Positions 26,074-34,996 of a stretch of DNA of 58,401 nt are shown here, in pieces. The notes under the pieces were generated by a model that was not told where the DNA came from, did no database searches, and saw only the letters and a program-made list of their open reading frames with translations. Position 1 is the stretch's first letter, and every line of letters begins with the position of its first letter. The position numbers and the translations under genes are program-made. The DNA comes from Chitinivibrionales bacterium (GTDB taxonomy: Bacteria; Fibrobacterota; Chitinivibrionia; Chitinivibrionales; WJKA01), in NCBI GenBank assembly GCA_014728295.1, contig WJLW01000013.1, forward strand, positions 1 through 58,401, in the 5' to 3' direction.

Positions 26074-26283
26074 AATTGCCTCATTGCGCGTAATAATATC
26101 TTGTCACATCTGACTAAAAAAATCGAAAACATCACTGCGATACACCGTAGCATTTTCATGCAACAGGCTAAGGATGAGCAGTGACAGGAAATCTTGCGGA
26201 TTTGATGGTGAATACCGTTTCTTGGCTCCATATTTGCTCATCTATTTTTGTTGTTCACCCAGAATGCGCAAAGTGAGGCACCT

Positions 26284-27240
26284 ATGAATACAATGACGAT
26301 GATGCATGATTTGAAGATGCTGCCGGACGTTTCTACCGACCAGATCCCGGAAAATCCGACAACCTTGAACTGGGTTGGTATGAACCATATAGAAGTTCCG
26401 GTGATTCTCGAGGACACCTCATGGGGCAGGCAGGTAGCATCGGGTAAGGCAACGGCGCTGGTTGACATTAACCAGCCGCTTAAAAAAGGTATTCACATGT
26501 CACGGCTTTACCTTGATTTGATTGATGAGCTGGAGAAAACGCCGCTTTCGGCTACCGCTATTGCCCGGATCCTGGCAAAATTTCAGCATTCTCAAAAGGC
26601 AACTTCGGCCAATGCGCTGGTTGAGGTTCGCTTTCGATACCTGACCAAGCGCAATGCCCTGGTTACGGATAATACGGGGTTCCGCAGCTATCCGGTCAAG
26701 GTTAAGGGTACACTGATCGATGGCGACATTGATGTTGTCACCTCTGTGCAAATTGCATATTCCAGCACCTGTCCTTGCTCTACGGCTTTGGCGCGACAAC
26801 TGGTGCGGGAGAGATTCGAAGAAAAATACGCTGAAGCATCGCTGGTCGATCCGGCCGCAATTGCTGAATGGCTCGAATTTGAACCGGGCATCTATGCTAC
26901 GCCGCACAGTCAGCGCAGTCTGGGTGATATCTCGATCCGAACCCGGGACTTTGGCTCCGTCGGCTTTCGCCGGTTAATTGACATTGCAGAGAACGCATTG
27001 CATACTCCCGTACAAACAGCAGTGAAGCGTCTTGATGAGCAGGAGTTCACGCGCATTAACGGCGAAAACCTCATGTTCTGCGAAGACGCCGCGCGGGCCC
27101 TGGCTGCGGCTCTGGAAAATGTGCATGCCGTTACCGACTACAAAGTGTATGTGCAGCATCTGGAAAGCCTGCATGCCCATGATGCGGTTGCCTGCAAAGT
27201 CAAAGGGCAACCCGGCGGATTCACGGCCGCAGGAGAATGA
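26284..27240 (+). CDS. folE2: GTP cyclohydrolase FolE2 (type IB)
   Basis: This 318-residue enzyme of the FolE2/MptA family converts GTP to 7,8-dihydroneopterin triphosphate, the entry to folate and queuosine/tetrahydropterin routes. The diagnostic STCPCSTALARQL motif with the catalytic cysteine is present, as are NQPLKKGIHMSRLYLDL, TPHSQRSLGDISIRT and the C-terminal NLMFCEDAARALAAALEN. FolE2 does not require zinc and can replace zinc-dependent FolE under zinc limitation. I chose the ATG at 26284 because GAGG lies a few bases upstream; an in-frame start at 26248 is the alternative. No Zur box is obvious upstream. Confidence 0.95.
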   Translation: MNTMTMMHDLKMLPDVSTDQIPENPTTLNWVGMNHIEVPVILEDTSWGRQVASGKATALVDINQPLKKGIHMSRLYLDLIDELEKTPLSATAIARILAKFQHSQKATSANALVEVRFRYLTKRNALVTDNTGFRSYPVKVKGTLIDGDIDVVTSVQIAYSSTCPCSTALARQLVRERFEEKYAEASLVDPAAIAEWLEFEPGIYATPHSQRSLGDISIRTRDFGSVGFRRLIDIAENALHTPVQTAVKRLDEQEFTRINGENLMFCEDAARALAAALENVHAVTDYKVYVQHLESLHAHDAVACKVKGQPGGFTAAGE

Positions 27241-27387
27241 TCTAGCGACTCCGGTATTCCGTATATCACGCAATAGCTGCCCGGCAAGCTGTTTGTTGGC
27301 ACTGTCGGCGCTTGTGAAAGGGTTAGGCGTTGCTGCTTCGAAATAAACACCCAGTTTGAACCTTTCTCACATCCAAATGGATCATAT

Positions 27388-27415
27388 TTGTTCTTTCGAT
27401 GCAGATATATATATT
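27388..27415 (+). promoter_or_regulatory. Possible promoter upstream of the truncated secreted-protein gene
   Basis: TTGTTC (27388-27393) and TATATT (27410-27415) are separated by 16 bases. A palindrome GTTTAA-TCGG-TTAAAC lies downstream at 27459-27474, just before the ribosome site, and could be an operator. Confidence 0.35.
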
Positions 27416-27493
27416 TCTGAAAGGTGAGGAAATCGAGCTGAGGGTCTTGTGGGATGAGGTTTAATCGGTTAAACGCCTTGCGGGAGAGGAATC

Positions 27494-28706
27494 ATGTCCA
27501 GACTGCATCATGCTCGTGAATGTGTTGTTTCGGTGTTCTTGATCGGCGCTTCGATGTGCGCGGCACGTGTTGTCATTTCCAAAACCCAGATCGCCAGCCT
27601 GCTCGGCAGTGACAAAACCGGCCGACTGGTTTATGTCAATAAGTCTGATTCCCGGGCATATTTCATTGATTTCGGCGCTTCATCATTCGAAGCGAAGCGA
27701 CTCTCCTCTCTCGCCAATGTATCATCGCCCATGCTGTCACCCGACGGCAGGTATTTTGCGTTTGCAATTGACAACGTTCGCAGCAAGGGCAACTGCAGCG
27801 ACGGATACAATACGGCCGAAACCTACCTGTGCAAGCTTGAAGAAAGCTCAACGCCCCGCAAAGTAGCCAACGGCTTCGACCCTCGCTTCTGGCAGGATCC
27901 CAACAGTGGCAAAATGTACCTCGTCTATCGCACCGGATACTGCAAAGCCAGGTGGCCCGATCAGCCGGGTGAAACCTACAAACTCGAGGTTGATCTTTCA
28001 TCACTGAGCAAGGCCGGTGATCCGATCCGGGTGTATGCTAAAGGATTCGGGGGCGGGCTCTCTAAAAGCGGCAGATTTCAGTGGGGACTACCATGTCTAC
28101 CTGATCAGGATGAATGACAAAAAGGCAGTCAAGGCGCTTGACGGAAACAATGGTGTGCCCCACCTGTGGATCGGCAATGTAAGCAGCTCACCCGAAATTA
28201 AGCTGGATAATTCAGCGCTCCATTTCAGTGCGCCCCCAGGGGGCAATGTTCCTGCCGGACAGGATATCATCGTTTCAAACAGCGGGAGCGGTACGTTATC
28301 GGACGTGTCAATAGAAGAAGACGCTACCTGGCTGACCGTAAGCAAGAGCGGCGGCGGCGGTAATGTGCAGACGTTGCAAAATGAAGTTGACATCTCCGGC
28401 ATAAGCACCGGCTCGCATTCGACGACGGTGACCGTCTCCGGCGGTGGCGCCCGCAATGCTGCAACCTACGACGTTAATCTTATTATTGTAGATTCAGCAT
28501 CAGTTCCGACATCCATCAGCATCACGCCCGAAAACGACAGCGTGGAAGCCGGGCAGATCGTGTTGTTCAAGGCCGTGGTCAAGGATGCGCAGGGGAATGC
28601 GCTTCCTGCCCAACCCGCAGTCGAATGGAACGCATCGCACGGGGCGATCAGCAGGAGCAGCGGGACGTATACGGCCCCGGATCAACCAGGCGGGCCATAC
28701 ACTACA
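27494..28706 (+). pseudogene. Secreted beta-propeller/BACON/Ig-like protein, frameshifted and 3'-truncated
   Basis: A good start (GGGAGAGGAATC then ATG) opens a secreted protein with a signal peptide and WD40-like propeller pieces (SSPMLSPDGRYFAFAIDNV). The frame then stops at 28117. Removing one G from GGGG at 28083-28086 restores continuity from SGRFQW to DYHVYLIRMNDKKAV. After this a BACON-like domain (DNSALHFSAPPGGNVPAGQD to about 28490) and an Ig-like domain (ITPENDSVEAGQIVLF) follow. Similarity to anything sensible ends at about 28700 (PDQPGGPY), and the frame runs antisense through the GH94 gene. The gene therefore seems broken twice: a single-base shift, and loss of its 3' end at the edge of the sugar-catabolism region. 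The shift alone could be a sequencing error. Confidence 0.75.
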
Positions 28707-31007
28707 CTAGCGCAAGCTCACCTCCACCGTCACCTCATGCTCCTCTTCGTCCCCAACCGGCGGCAGGATATTTGTATCCAGAGGCTTCCCGTCCATTTTA
28801 ACGGTCAGATTACCGGTTTCAAGGCCCTTCGGATTCAGGATGGTGATGTTGTAGACGGCATTTCTGAATTCGCGGCGCACTTTGATTTCCTTCCACGCGC
28901 TGTTCAGTACGGGACGGACGGCCAGGCCGTCGTAATCGGCAATGATGCCGACCATGAATTCACTGATGCAGCGCAGCAGCCAGCCTGCTGTGCCTGTGGT
29001 CCAGGGATTGATCGAATGGCCCGGTCGGCAGGGGTTTTCTGGGCCGAGATACATGTTGGTGATCGCATAGGGTTCGCATCCGGACGTCTCGGCAGGATTG
29101 GCCGGATTACTCGGCAACATCATCTTGACGGATTCATAGGCGTGGCGGCCGCGCCCCAGTTTTGCATCCGCGCCGATCTTGAAACAGGCGCCGTGATTGT
29201 AAACGGAGCCGTTTTCGTAAGAGCCCTTCTCCATCATCGTGATGCGGCCTATGGCGGGATTATCGCTGCGCCGGTTGTCGTAGCTGGGCTGGCTGAGCAT
29301 ATAGCCCCACGGACACTTCATGCGCCGCTCAACCACGTCCATGAGCGCATGTCCTGTGTCACCGAGTGCGATTTGAGCATGTACCGCCCACGCCTGACAA
29401 ATAAGAAATATTTGCGCGCCGATGCTTTCGTTGGTTCCGATGCGTTCCCCGTCGTCGTTAAAACCGCAGATGAAGTGATCACTGTCCCAGGCATGCGTAA
29501 GAATGCTCTGTGCAACGGCGTCGGCTTTTTTGGTGATGTAGCGGGCTTTATCGTGTTCGTCGATCTTTTCGAGCAGCTCGGTGAACTCACGTGAGGAGGC
29601 CACCAGCGCCTGGCTGAGCCACACGCTTTCGCCTTTTCCCTGCAGGCCGGCGGCATTGATCGAATCGTTCCAGTCGCCGCTGCCCCACAGACACAGGCCG
29701 TGTTCGCCGAGTTCGTTGAAGAGAAATTCGTGCCCCCGCATAATATGCTCCAGGACGGTACCCGATGCATCGCTGTGCAGGTACGAAATCGATTCGTTGA
29801 GAAAGTCAAAATCACCGGTTTCTTTGATGTATTGACATACGGTTTCGGCAATCCAGGACGAGCCGTCGCGGTACAGGCTTTTGTCAAAGGGAATCCACTG
29901 ACGCGGGGTATTCCCGTTTTCGAATTGCTTGCTCAACAGGTAACGGATGCGTTCCTTGGCTTCGGCGGGATTCTGCGGGAGGTAGGCGGCAACATCTTCC
30001 ATGACGTCACGAAATCTGATGCCTGAGACGCGGCCGAATGTCTTTCCGAGCTTGACCTGCCGCTTGAGCCAGACATTGGCAAAAGCGTTGATGTCATCGT
30101 CGGGCGTGGTGATCCGGAAGCAGTTGAGCAGCTTCTGGCCGTTGTCGTGCAATCGGGCAAGTTCATTTTCGTAAAGCCGGGCGTCGAGTTTGTCATGCAC
30201 GATTTCTGCGGCATGCGCGGCGTTGCGTGCCAGTCCGGCAAGGAAGCGTAATGTTCTCTTCTCACCGGGGGCGAGTTTGACATTGTATTGCAGCGCCGCC
30301 ATCATCGAATAATCGAATGATGTGTTTGCGGATGCGAGTTGTCCGTCACCTTCAAGCGTGTCGGGAGCGTTGTTGTGCGCGTAAACGCCCCGGAAACGGC
30401 GGTTGGTCGTTTCATAGGCGTGCGGCGCGCTTTCGGCGGCAAAGTACATCGACGAGAATTCGATGTCGTTTTGTCGGTTGTGGTTGCTCAGCACGATGCC
30501 ACGCGCCGCGTCGACGTACTCTGCACTGTTGCAGGCAGGGATTCTCAGGTTCGGAATGTGACTTTCCATATAGGGGTAGACGCTGATATTCCGGTCGGTA
30601 TCGGCTGTGTTTTCTACCTCGACAATCCAGCATTCGCACAGGCCCTGCGACGGAACAAACAGCCTCAAGGCCGTGCGGATGCCGTTGGTCAACGATACGA
30701 TGCGCGAGTAGCCCAAGCCGACTTCACAGTGGAATTCATCCCATTGCTCGCGCTGATAATTGCGATTGGCGGCCCAGTAGGCGCCCGACGAATTGTCACG
30801 AACGTAAATAATCCGGTTGTCTGCTCCCCCGGCGCAGAATGATTTCGTTCCGTCGGGCGCAATATCCCAGCTTCCACCAAAACCGAACTGGTCGGGGCAG
30901 ACGATGAAACGGTCATTCCAGAGATAGTTGCGCCACGGGCGCGGGGGAAACATGTTGGTTATCGTATAGGTTGTGTGATCGCCAGCATAGTAACCGGGGT
31001 TAGCCAT
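28707..31007 (-). CDS. GH94-family glycoside phosphorylase
   Basis: This 766-residue protein matches the GH94 family (cellobiose, chitobiose, cellobionic acid and related phosphorylases). An N-terminal beta-sandwich starts with GDHTTYTITNMFPPRPWRNY. An (alpha/alpha)6 barrel contains SGDWNDSINAAG near residue 450, where the aspartate of GDWND is the general acid. A C-terminal all-beta domain ends the protein. Such enzymes cleave a beta-glucoside with phosphate and release a sugar-1-phosphate in the cytoplasm; no signal peptide is seen. The exact substrate cannot be told. AAAGGA precedes the ATG. Its stop abuts the broken secreted-protein gene, and a GH31 gene lies upstream on the same strand. 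Confidence 0.85.
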   Translation of the reverse strand: MANPGYYAGDHTTYTITNMFPPRPWRNYLWNDRFIVCPDQFGFGGSWDIAPDGTKSFCAGGADNRIIYVRDNSSGAYWAANRNYQREQWDEFHCEVGLGYSRIVSLTNGIRTALRLFVPSQGLCECWIVEVENTADTDRNISVYPYMESHIPNLRIPACNSAEYVDAARGIVLSNHNRQNDIEFSSMYFAAESAPHAYETTNRRFRGVYAHNNAPDTLEGDGQLASANTSFDYSMMAALQYNVKLAPGEKRTLRFLAGLARNAAHAAEIVHDKLDARLYENELARLHDNGQKLLNCFRITTPDDDINAFANVWLKRQVKLGKTFGRVSGIRFRDVMEDVAAYLPQNPAEAKERIRYLLSKQFENGNTPRQWIPFDKSLYRDGSSWIAETVCQYIKETGDFDFLNESISYLHSDASGTVLEHIMRGHEFLFNELGEHGLCLWGSGDWNDSINAAGLQGKGESVWLSQALVASSREFTELLEKIDEHDKARYITKKADAVAQSILTHAWDSDHFICGFNDDGERIGTNESIGAQIFLICQAWAVHAQIALGDTGHALMDVVERRMKCPWGYMLSQPSYDNRRSDNPAIGRITMMEKGSYENGSVYNHGACFKIGADAKLGRGRHAYESVKMMLPSNPANPAETSGCEPYAITNMYLGPENPCRPGHSINPWTTGTAGWLLRCISEFMVGIIADYDGLAVRPVLNSAWKEIKVRREFRNAVYNITILNPKGLETGNLTVKMDGKPLDTNILPPVGDEEEHEVTVEVSLR

Positions 31008-31319
31008 AGAATATTCCTTTCCGGATGCTTTTTCCGGTAAGCAAACAAGAGAAATGTCAGAAAACCTGCTTTGCTAAGGAAAGAAAATAGAAAATGACGG
31101 TGAGGTGTTTCAAATCGCACAGGAGGGAGTCCCGCACCCGTTCTCCGTCTGAATAGTGCCTTCAGACGGAGACGGATGGCGGGTGTTCAGCAAAAAGCAT
31201 TCCTTTAAAAGGGGTCTTTTAGTAAGGAATAGTCTAAGATTAATGCAAATTCCTGTTGATTTCGCAGGGAAATATATCGATTAATTTCAATAAATGCATA
31301 ATTCTTGTACTTCTGCTCA
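31008..31319. other. Intergenic region between GH31 and GH94
   Basis: No gene is visible in these 312 bases. The region holds a strong inverted repeat (listed separately) and the GH94 ribosome site. A CCGGA/TCCGG repeat lies at about 31021-31038, just upstream of the GH94 start. Confidence 0.4.
31143..31171 (-). terminator. Strong inverted repeat between GH31 and GH94
   Basis: CTCCGTCTGAA (31143-31153) and TTCAGACGGAG (31161-31171) form a perfect eleven-base-pair stem with a seven-base loop. On the minus strand it follows the GH31 stop by about 150 bases. There is no T tract, so it may attenuate transcription or shield the mRNA end. Confidence 0.45.
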
Positions 31320-33287
31320 TTACGGTGTGATCGGCAGGATTGTGTTTGCTCTGAGAAAAAGCGGGATCTGTTCGAGTGGGGCTTCCACGGGGATAGAAGC
31401 CCCACCCTCGAATGTTTCATCTGTCCAGGCATTTTTCCAGTCGGCGCCCTCGGGAAGATAGACATTGCGTTCCTGTGTCTGTGGCTGCACTACCGGCGCA
31501 ACCAGCAGATCCGGACCGAACATGAAAGCATCATCGACCACGTAGCTTTTTTCATCGCCGGGAAAGTCGAAAAAGAGCGGCCGCATTGGCGGGGTGCCCA
31601 GCTCATGCGCCCGTTGCATCTGCTGCATGATGTACGGCTTGATTCGCTCGCGTAAATGAATGCAGGATGCCAGAATTTCATAAGCTTGCGTGCCGAATGA
31701 CCAGACTTCATTGGCAGCTCCGGATTTATATACTTCCGTCGAGGAAGCGTCGGATTTGCGACAGCCGTGCAGCCGGAAAATCGGGCAGAAGCACCCATAT
31801 TCGAACCAGCGTACGATCAGTTCCTGAAAATCCGGATCGTCAATGTCACCTCCGGCAAAGCCGCCGATATCGGTAGTCCACCAGGGAATACCGCTCATCG
31901 CCGTATTCAGGCCCGCCCGTACCTGGATTTGCAGGGCTTCCCAGTTCGAGAGTATGTCGCCCGACCATAATACGACGCCGTAGCGCTGTATTCCCGCCCA
32001 CGCCGACCGGCTGAGCAAGACAACATCTCCCTCACCCTCCGCTTTGAGTCCGTCGTGAAAGGTTTGCGCATTGAACATGGGATACATGCAGGCCACTTCC
32101 TTCCCGCTGCCGACAGCATACCGCGCGTTCTCCTGCTGATACGGATCAATCGCCGGCTCACATCCGTCAAGCCAGAAGAGCTTGATGCCGTTGGTGTAAT
32201 AGCCCTGCCTGACTTTGTCCCACACGAATGCACGCGCCTCGGGCTGTGACGGATCGTAGTAATAGAAATGTTGCATACCCTCATTGTCGGGATCGATAAA
32301 CTCCATAAAAGCGTTGCTGCCGTTGTCGGCCTGCAGCAGGTAACCATTGCTGCGCAATTCATCAAAGTGAATGCTGTTGCGGTTGAAGGCCGGCCAGGTC
32401 GAGACCATGGTTTTGGCGCCCAGTGACTCAAGCTCCCGTGCCATAGCCTGCGGATCGGGCCATTGCTGTTCGTCAAAGCGAAAGTCTCCCATGTGCGGCC
32501 AGTGGAAGTAGTCGCATACCAGCACCGAAAGCGGCAGGCCGCGCCGGTGGTACTCATGCGCAACCTCAAGCATCTCCTGCTGGGTACTGTAACGCAATTT
32601 GCTTTGCCACAATCCCGCAGCCCATTCCGGCAACAAAGGCGTATGACCGGTAATATCCGCATATTTGCGCATGCAATCGAAATAATCCGTATACGCGATT
32701 ACCACAAAATCAAATTGCCGGGTACCGTCGGCGATCCAGCGTGTATGATTTGCCGCCAGCTCAACGCGACCGGTTCCGGGATTGTTCCACAACAGTGCAT
32801 AGCCTTTGTTCGAGACCAGAAACGGGATGGTCACCTCCATGCACCGTTGGCGCAATTCAATGACACATCCTTTTTGATCCAGCAGGCCGTGCTGATGTTG
32901 TCCCAGGCCATAGCAGCGCTCATCGGGCTGTGCTTTGAAGCAAATTGATGATTCGTAAAGATTTCCGCCGACCGGGCGGTAGCGCCGTGCCGAGGATGCA
33001 TCTACGCCGGGGAATTGATATTCCTCGAGCAACCGGGTGCCCTTGCTATTGTTGCTGAATGCAAGCCGTTTTCCGGCGTCGATGCATACCTCAAGCATTC
33101 CGCATTGGATGACATCGCCGTGGGCCTGGTGTGTTTGTGTCACATCGGCCTGCTGCTGCGCAAGCAATGCCCAGTCGGTATCGGCAATAAAGGAATTCAC
33201 CGAGGCGCGTATCCGGACAACATCCGGCACCCATGCCTCGATCTGAATCGTCTCCGCTGCATTGCGGTAAATATATTTCTGCTGCAT
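31320..33287 (-). CDS. GH31-family alpha-glycosidase
   Basis: This 655-residue protein is a family 31 glycosidase (alpha-glucosidase, alpha-xylosidase and relatives). The catalytic nucleophile is the aspartate in LFWLDGCEPAIDPY, and the acid/base region is VVLWSGDILSNWEALQIQVR, with the following TAMSGIPWWTTDIGGF also family-typical. No signal peptide is seen. A start at the ATG at 33287 is preferred over 33296 because AAAGGA sits about nine bases before it but abuts the first. It lies divergent to the regulator gene at 33401, which probably controls it. Substrate is unresolved; the paired GH94 gene suggests a mixed-linkage gluco-oligosaccharide. Confidence 0.9.
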   Translation of the reverse strand: MQQKYIYRNAAETIQIEAWVPDVVRIRASVNSFIADTDWALLAQQQADVTQTHQAHGDVIQCGMLEVCIDAGKRLAFSNNSKGTRLLEEYQFPGVDASSARRYRPVGGNLYESSICFKAQPDERCYGLGQHQHGLLDQKGCVIELRQRCMEVTIPFLVSNKGYALLWNNPGTGRVELAANHTRWIADGTRQFDFVVIAYTDYFDCMRKYADITGHTPLLPEWAAGLWQSKLRYSTQQEMLEVAHEYHRRGLPLSVLVCDYFHWPHMGDFRFDEQQWPDPQAMARELESLGAKTMVSTWPAFNRNSIHFDELRSNGYLLQADNGSNAFMEFIDPDNEGMQHFYYYDPSQPEARAFVWDKVRQGYYTNGIKLFWLDGCEPAIDPYQQENARYAVGSGKEVACMYPMFNAQTFHDGLKAEGEGDVVLLSRSAWAGIQRYGVVLWSGDILSNWEALQIQVRAGLNTAMSGIPWWTTDIGGFAGGDIDDPDFQELIVRWFEYGCFCPIFRLHGCRKSDASSTEVYKSGAANEVWSFGTQAYEILASCIHLRERIKPYIMQQMQRAHELGTPPMRPLFFDFPGDEKSYVVDDAFMFGPDLLVAPVVQPQTQERNVYLPEGADWKNAWTDETFEGGASIPVEAPLEQIPLFLRANTILPITP

Positions 33288-33329
33288 AGTGTTCATTCCT
33301 TTCTGAGAGCAAATCTAATCTCACTGAAC

Positions 33330-33359
33330 TTGCATACCTGAGTTACATTGTTGTATTAT
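33330..33359 (+). promoter_or_regulatory. Predicted promoter of the first tandem-winged-helix regulator
   Basis: TTGCAT (33330-33335) and TATTAT (33354-33359) are separated by 18 bases, placing the expected transcript start about 35 bases before the GTG start. The 113-base divergent region also must contain the promoter for the GH31 gene. Confidence 0.45.
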
Positions 33360-33400
33360 TTTGCGTAAGTGTAAAAGAGTTAAAAATCACAGGAGCATAC

Positions 33401-34996
33401 GTGGCTAGAACTTATCCCCCCGCGGTAAAGAAAGCGATACTGCATGTATTACAAAGCATAGAAACCGGCGCCTATCAACGCGGCAGTATTGCGCCGTCAT
33501 TAAAGGAAATGTCGGAGCACGCAGAAGTCTCGCTGTTGACCATGTGGAAGGCCGCTGCGGTTCTTAAAGAAGAGGGAGTACTGAAGGGCGTGCACGGCAA
33601 GCGTTTCCGGTTTGCGCCCGCTGCGGCATTCGATGTTGCTGCGTTTCATGATGCCACCCGGCAATCCGGTTCATTTGACATAAAGTCAAATCTGGTCTGG
33701 CAGCGCGCTGCGCAGCAGATTCGTCTTGACGTGTTCAACGGCGTTTATGGCGAAGGTGAAATATTTCCGGCATTCAAAGAATTGCAGCATCGCTATAATG
33801 CTTCATTTCTGACCTTGAAAAAAGCCCTGGAATTTCTGTGCAAAGAGGAGATCATCAAGCCGTACAAAAAAAGCTATACCGTCCCGCTGATTGTGCCGCA
33901 AAAGACCGGCCGCCGCATTGTGCTCATAACCTGGGGTAACATCAGGCAAGAGCTGCACCTGGAGATTCTCAACGAAGAGCTCTTGCGTGCTTGTGAATCT
34001 TATTGCTCCCGCATGCGTCTGTCGCTCGAAGTGTTCGGCTATTTTTTAGAGGACAACAAGCTGCGCTGGACATCGGTTAAAGAAGAGCATCTTGAACTTG
34101 AAGATGCAGAGGATATTTTCGGCTATATTTATCTGGTTGTTACGCCGGAGATCGATCCGATACGTATCATACGTCAACTAACACATTTCGGCAAACCTGT
34201 GGCTATTCTCGATCTGGTGGGCGGCTGGCAGATTCCTCCGAGTTTAAGCAAGCCATTTTTCAGAATGTTTTCGGTAGCGGTTTCCCCTCGCAGCGGTCGA
34301 CAGGTTGGCAGATACCTGCTTGACTTGAAGCATAAGTCGATAGCCTATATTTCACCGTTTCACGAGGCTGCCTGGTCGCACAATCGTTTGCGCGGCATGA
34401 CCGAAGTGTATCGAAGCGCCGGTCTCGAAAATGCGGTGCGGCTATTTACTTTCGAAAACCCTCCGGTTATTCATGAGGTGTATCAGGCTGCAGTGGATTC
34501 GCAGTGCTCCTATGATGCATTGCGTGATTATTACGATGCATGGAAGCAGCGCAATCCTGATTTCGTGCGGCATGTTTTTGATCCCTATTTTCACTTGTAC
34601 CTGCCGCATCGCATATTGACCAAAGCTGCAATGGGCGAACAGCTTGGAGAATTGTTTGAAAAGGCGCTCGAGCATAAAGAGATCACAGCCTGGGTGCTGG
34701 CCAACGACGATGTTGCGGTGCCGGCCATGGAGTTTCTCAAGGCACGCGGCCTCAGTGTCCCGGATGAGATATCGGTGATTGGCTTTGACGACATGTATAA
34801 TACCTTGCGCAGAGGCATTACCAGCTTCAATTTCAACATTCGCGCCATTGTACATCTGATGCTGGGCTTTGTGCTCAACACGAAGGCATTCAACGCGTAT
34901 CAATTCAAAAAACGGGCGATCGAGGTTGACGGTATTATTGTCGAGCGCCGAAGCTCTGCGGTTGCCCCCACCGGAAAACGGCGTACTTCAAAATGA
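33401..34996 (+). CDS. Tandem GntR-type winged-helix / LacI-like sensor regulator
   Basis: This 531-residue protein has an unusual layout. Residues about 5-72 (SLKEMSEHAEVSLLTMWKAA) and about 95-155 (FPAFKELQHRYNASFLTLKK) are each GntR-like winged helices. The remaining 370 residues resemble a LacI/periplasmic-binding sensor (SIAYISPFHEAAWSHNRLRG, WVLANDDVAVPAMEFL, SVPDEISVIGFDDM). GTG is the start, with AGGAG five bases upstream. It lies divergent to one GH31 gene and overlaps the 3' end of another by nine bases, so it is the likely sugar-responsive regulator of this cluster. A paralogue with the same layout sits at 56524 next to GH130. Confidence 0.85.
   Translation: MARTYPPAVKKAILHVLQSIETGAYQRGSIAPSLKEMSEHAEVSLLTMWKAAAVLKEEGVLKGVHGKRFRFAPAAAFDVAAFHDATRQSGSFDIKSNLVWQRAAQQIRLDVFNGVYGEGEIFPAFKELQHRYNASFLTLKKALEFLCKEEIIKPYKKSYTVPLIVPQKTGRRIVLITWGNIRQELHLEILNEELLRACESYCSRMRLSLEVFGYFLEDNKLRWTSVKEEHLELEDAEDIFGYIYLVVTPEIDPIRIIRQLTHFGKPVAILDLVGGWQIPPSLSKPFFRMFSVAVSPRSGRQVGRYLLDLKHKSIAYISPFHEAAWSHNRLRGMTEVYRSAGLENAVRLFTFENPPVIHEVYQAAVDSQCSYDALRDYYDAWKQRNPDFVRHVFDPYFHLYLPHRILTKAAMGEQLGELFEKALEHKEITAWVLANDDVAVPAMEFLKARGLSVPDEISVIGFDDMYNTLRRGITSFNFNIRAIVHLMLGFVLNTKAFNAYQFKKRAIEVDGIIVERRSSAVAPTGKRRTSK

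Noticed and set aside
27460..27472. TTTAATCGGTTAA also present at about 49134-49146
   Set aside because: The second copy is within the first codons of the HEAT lipoprotein gene, so a shared operator is unlikely.
28700..29594. Continuation of the long plus-strand frame that starts at 28017 through the GH94 region
   Set aside because: Only the part up to about 28700 reads as protein (BACON and Ig-like domains). Beyond that it is antisense to the well-supported GH94 gene.
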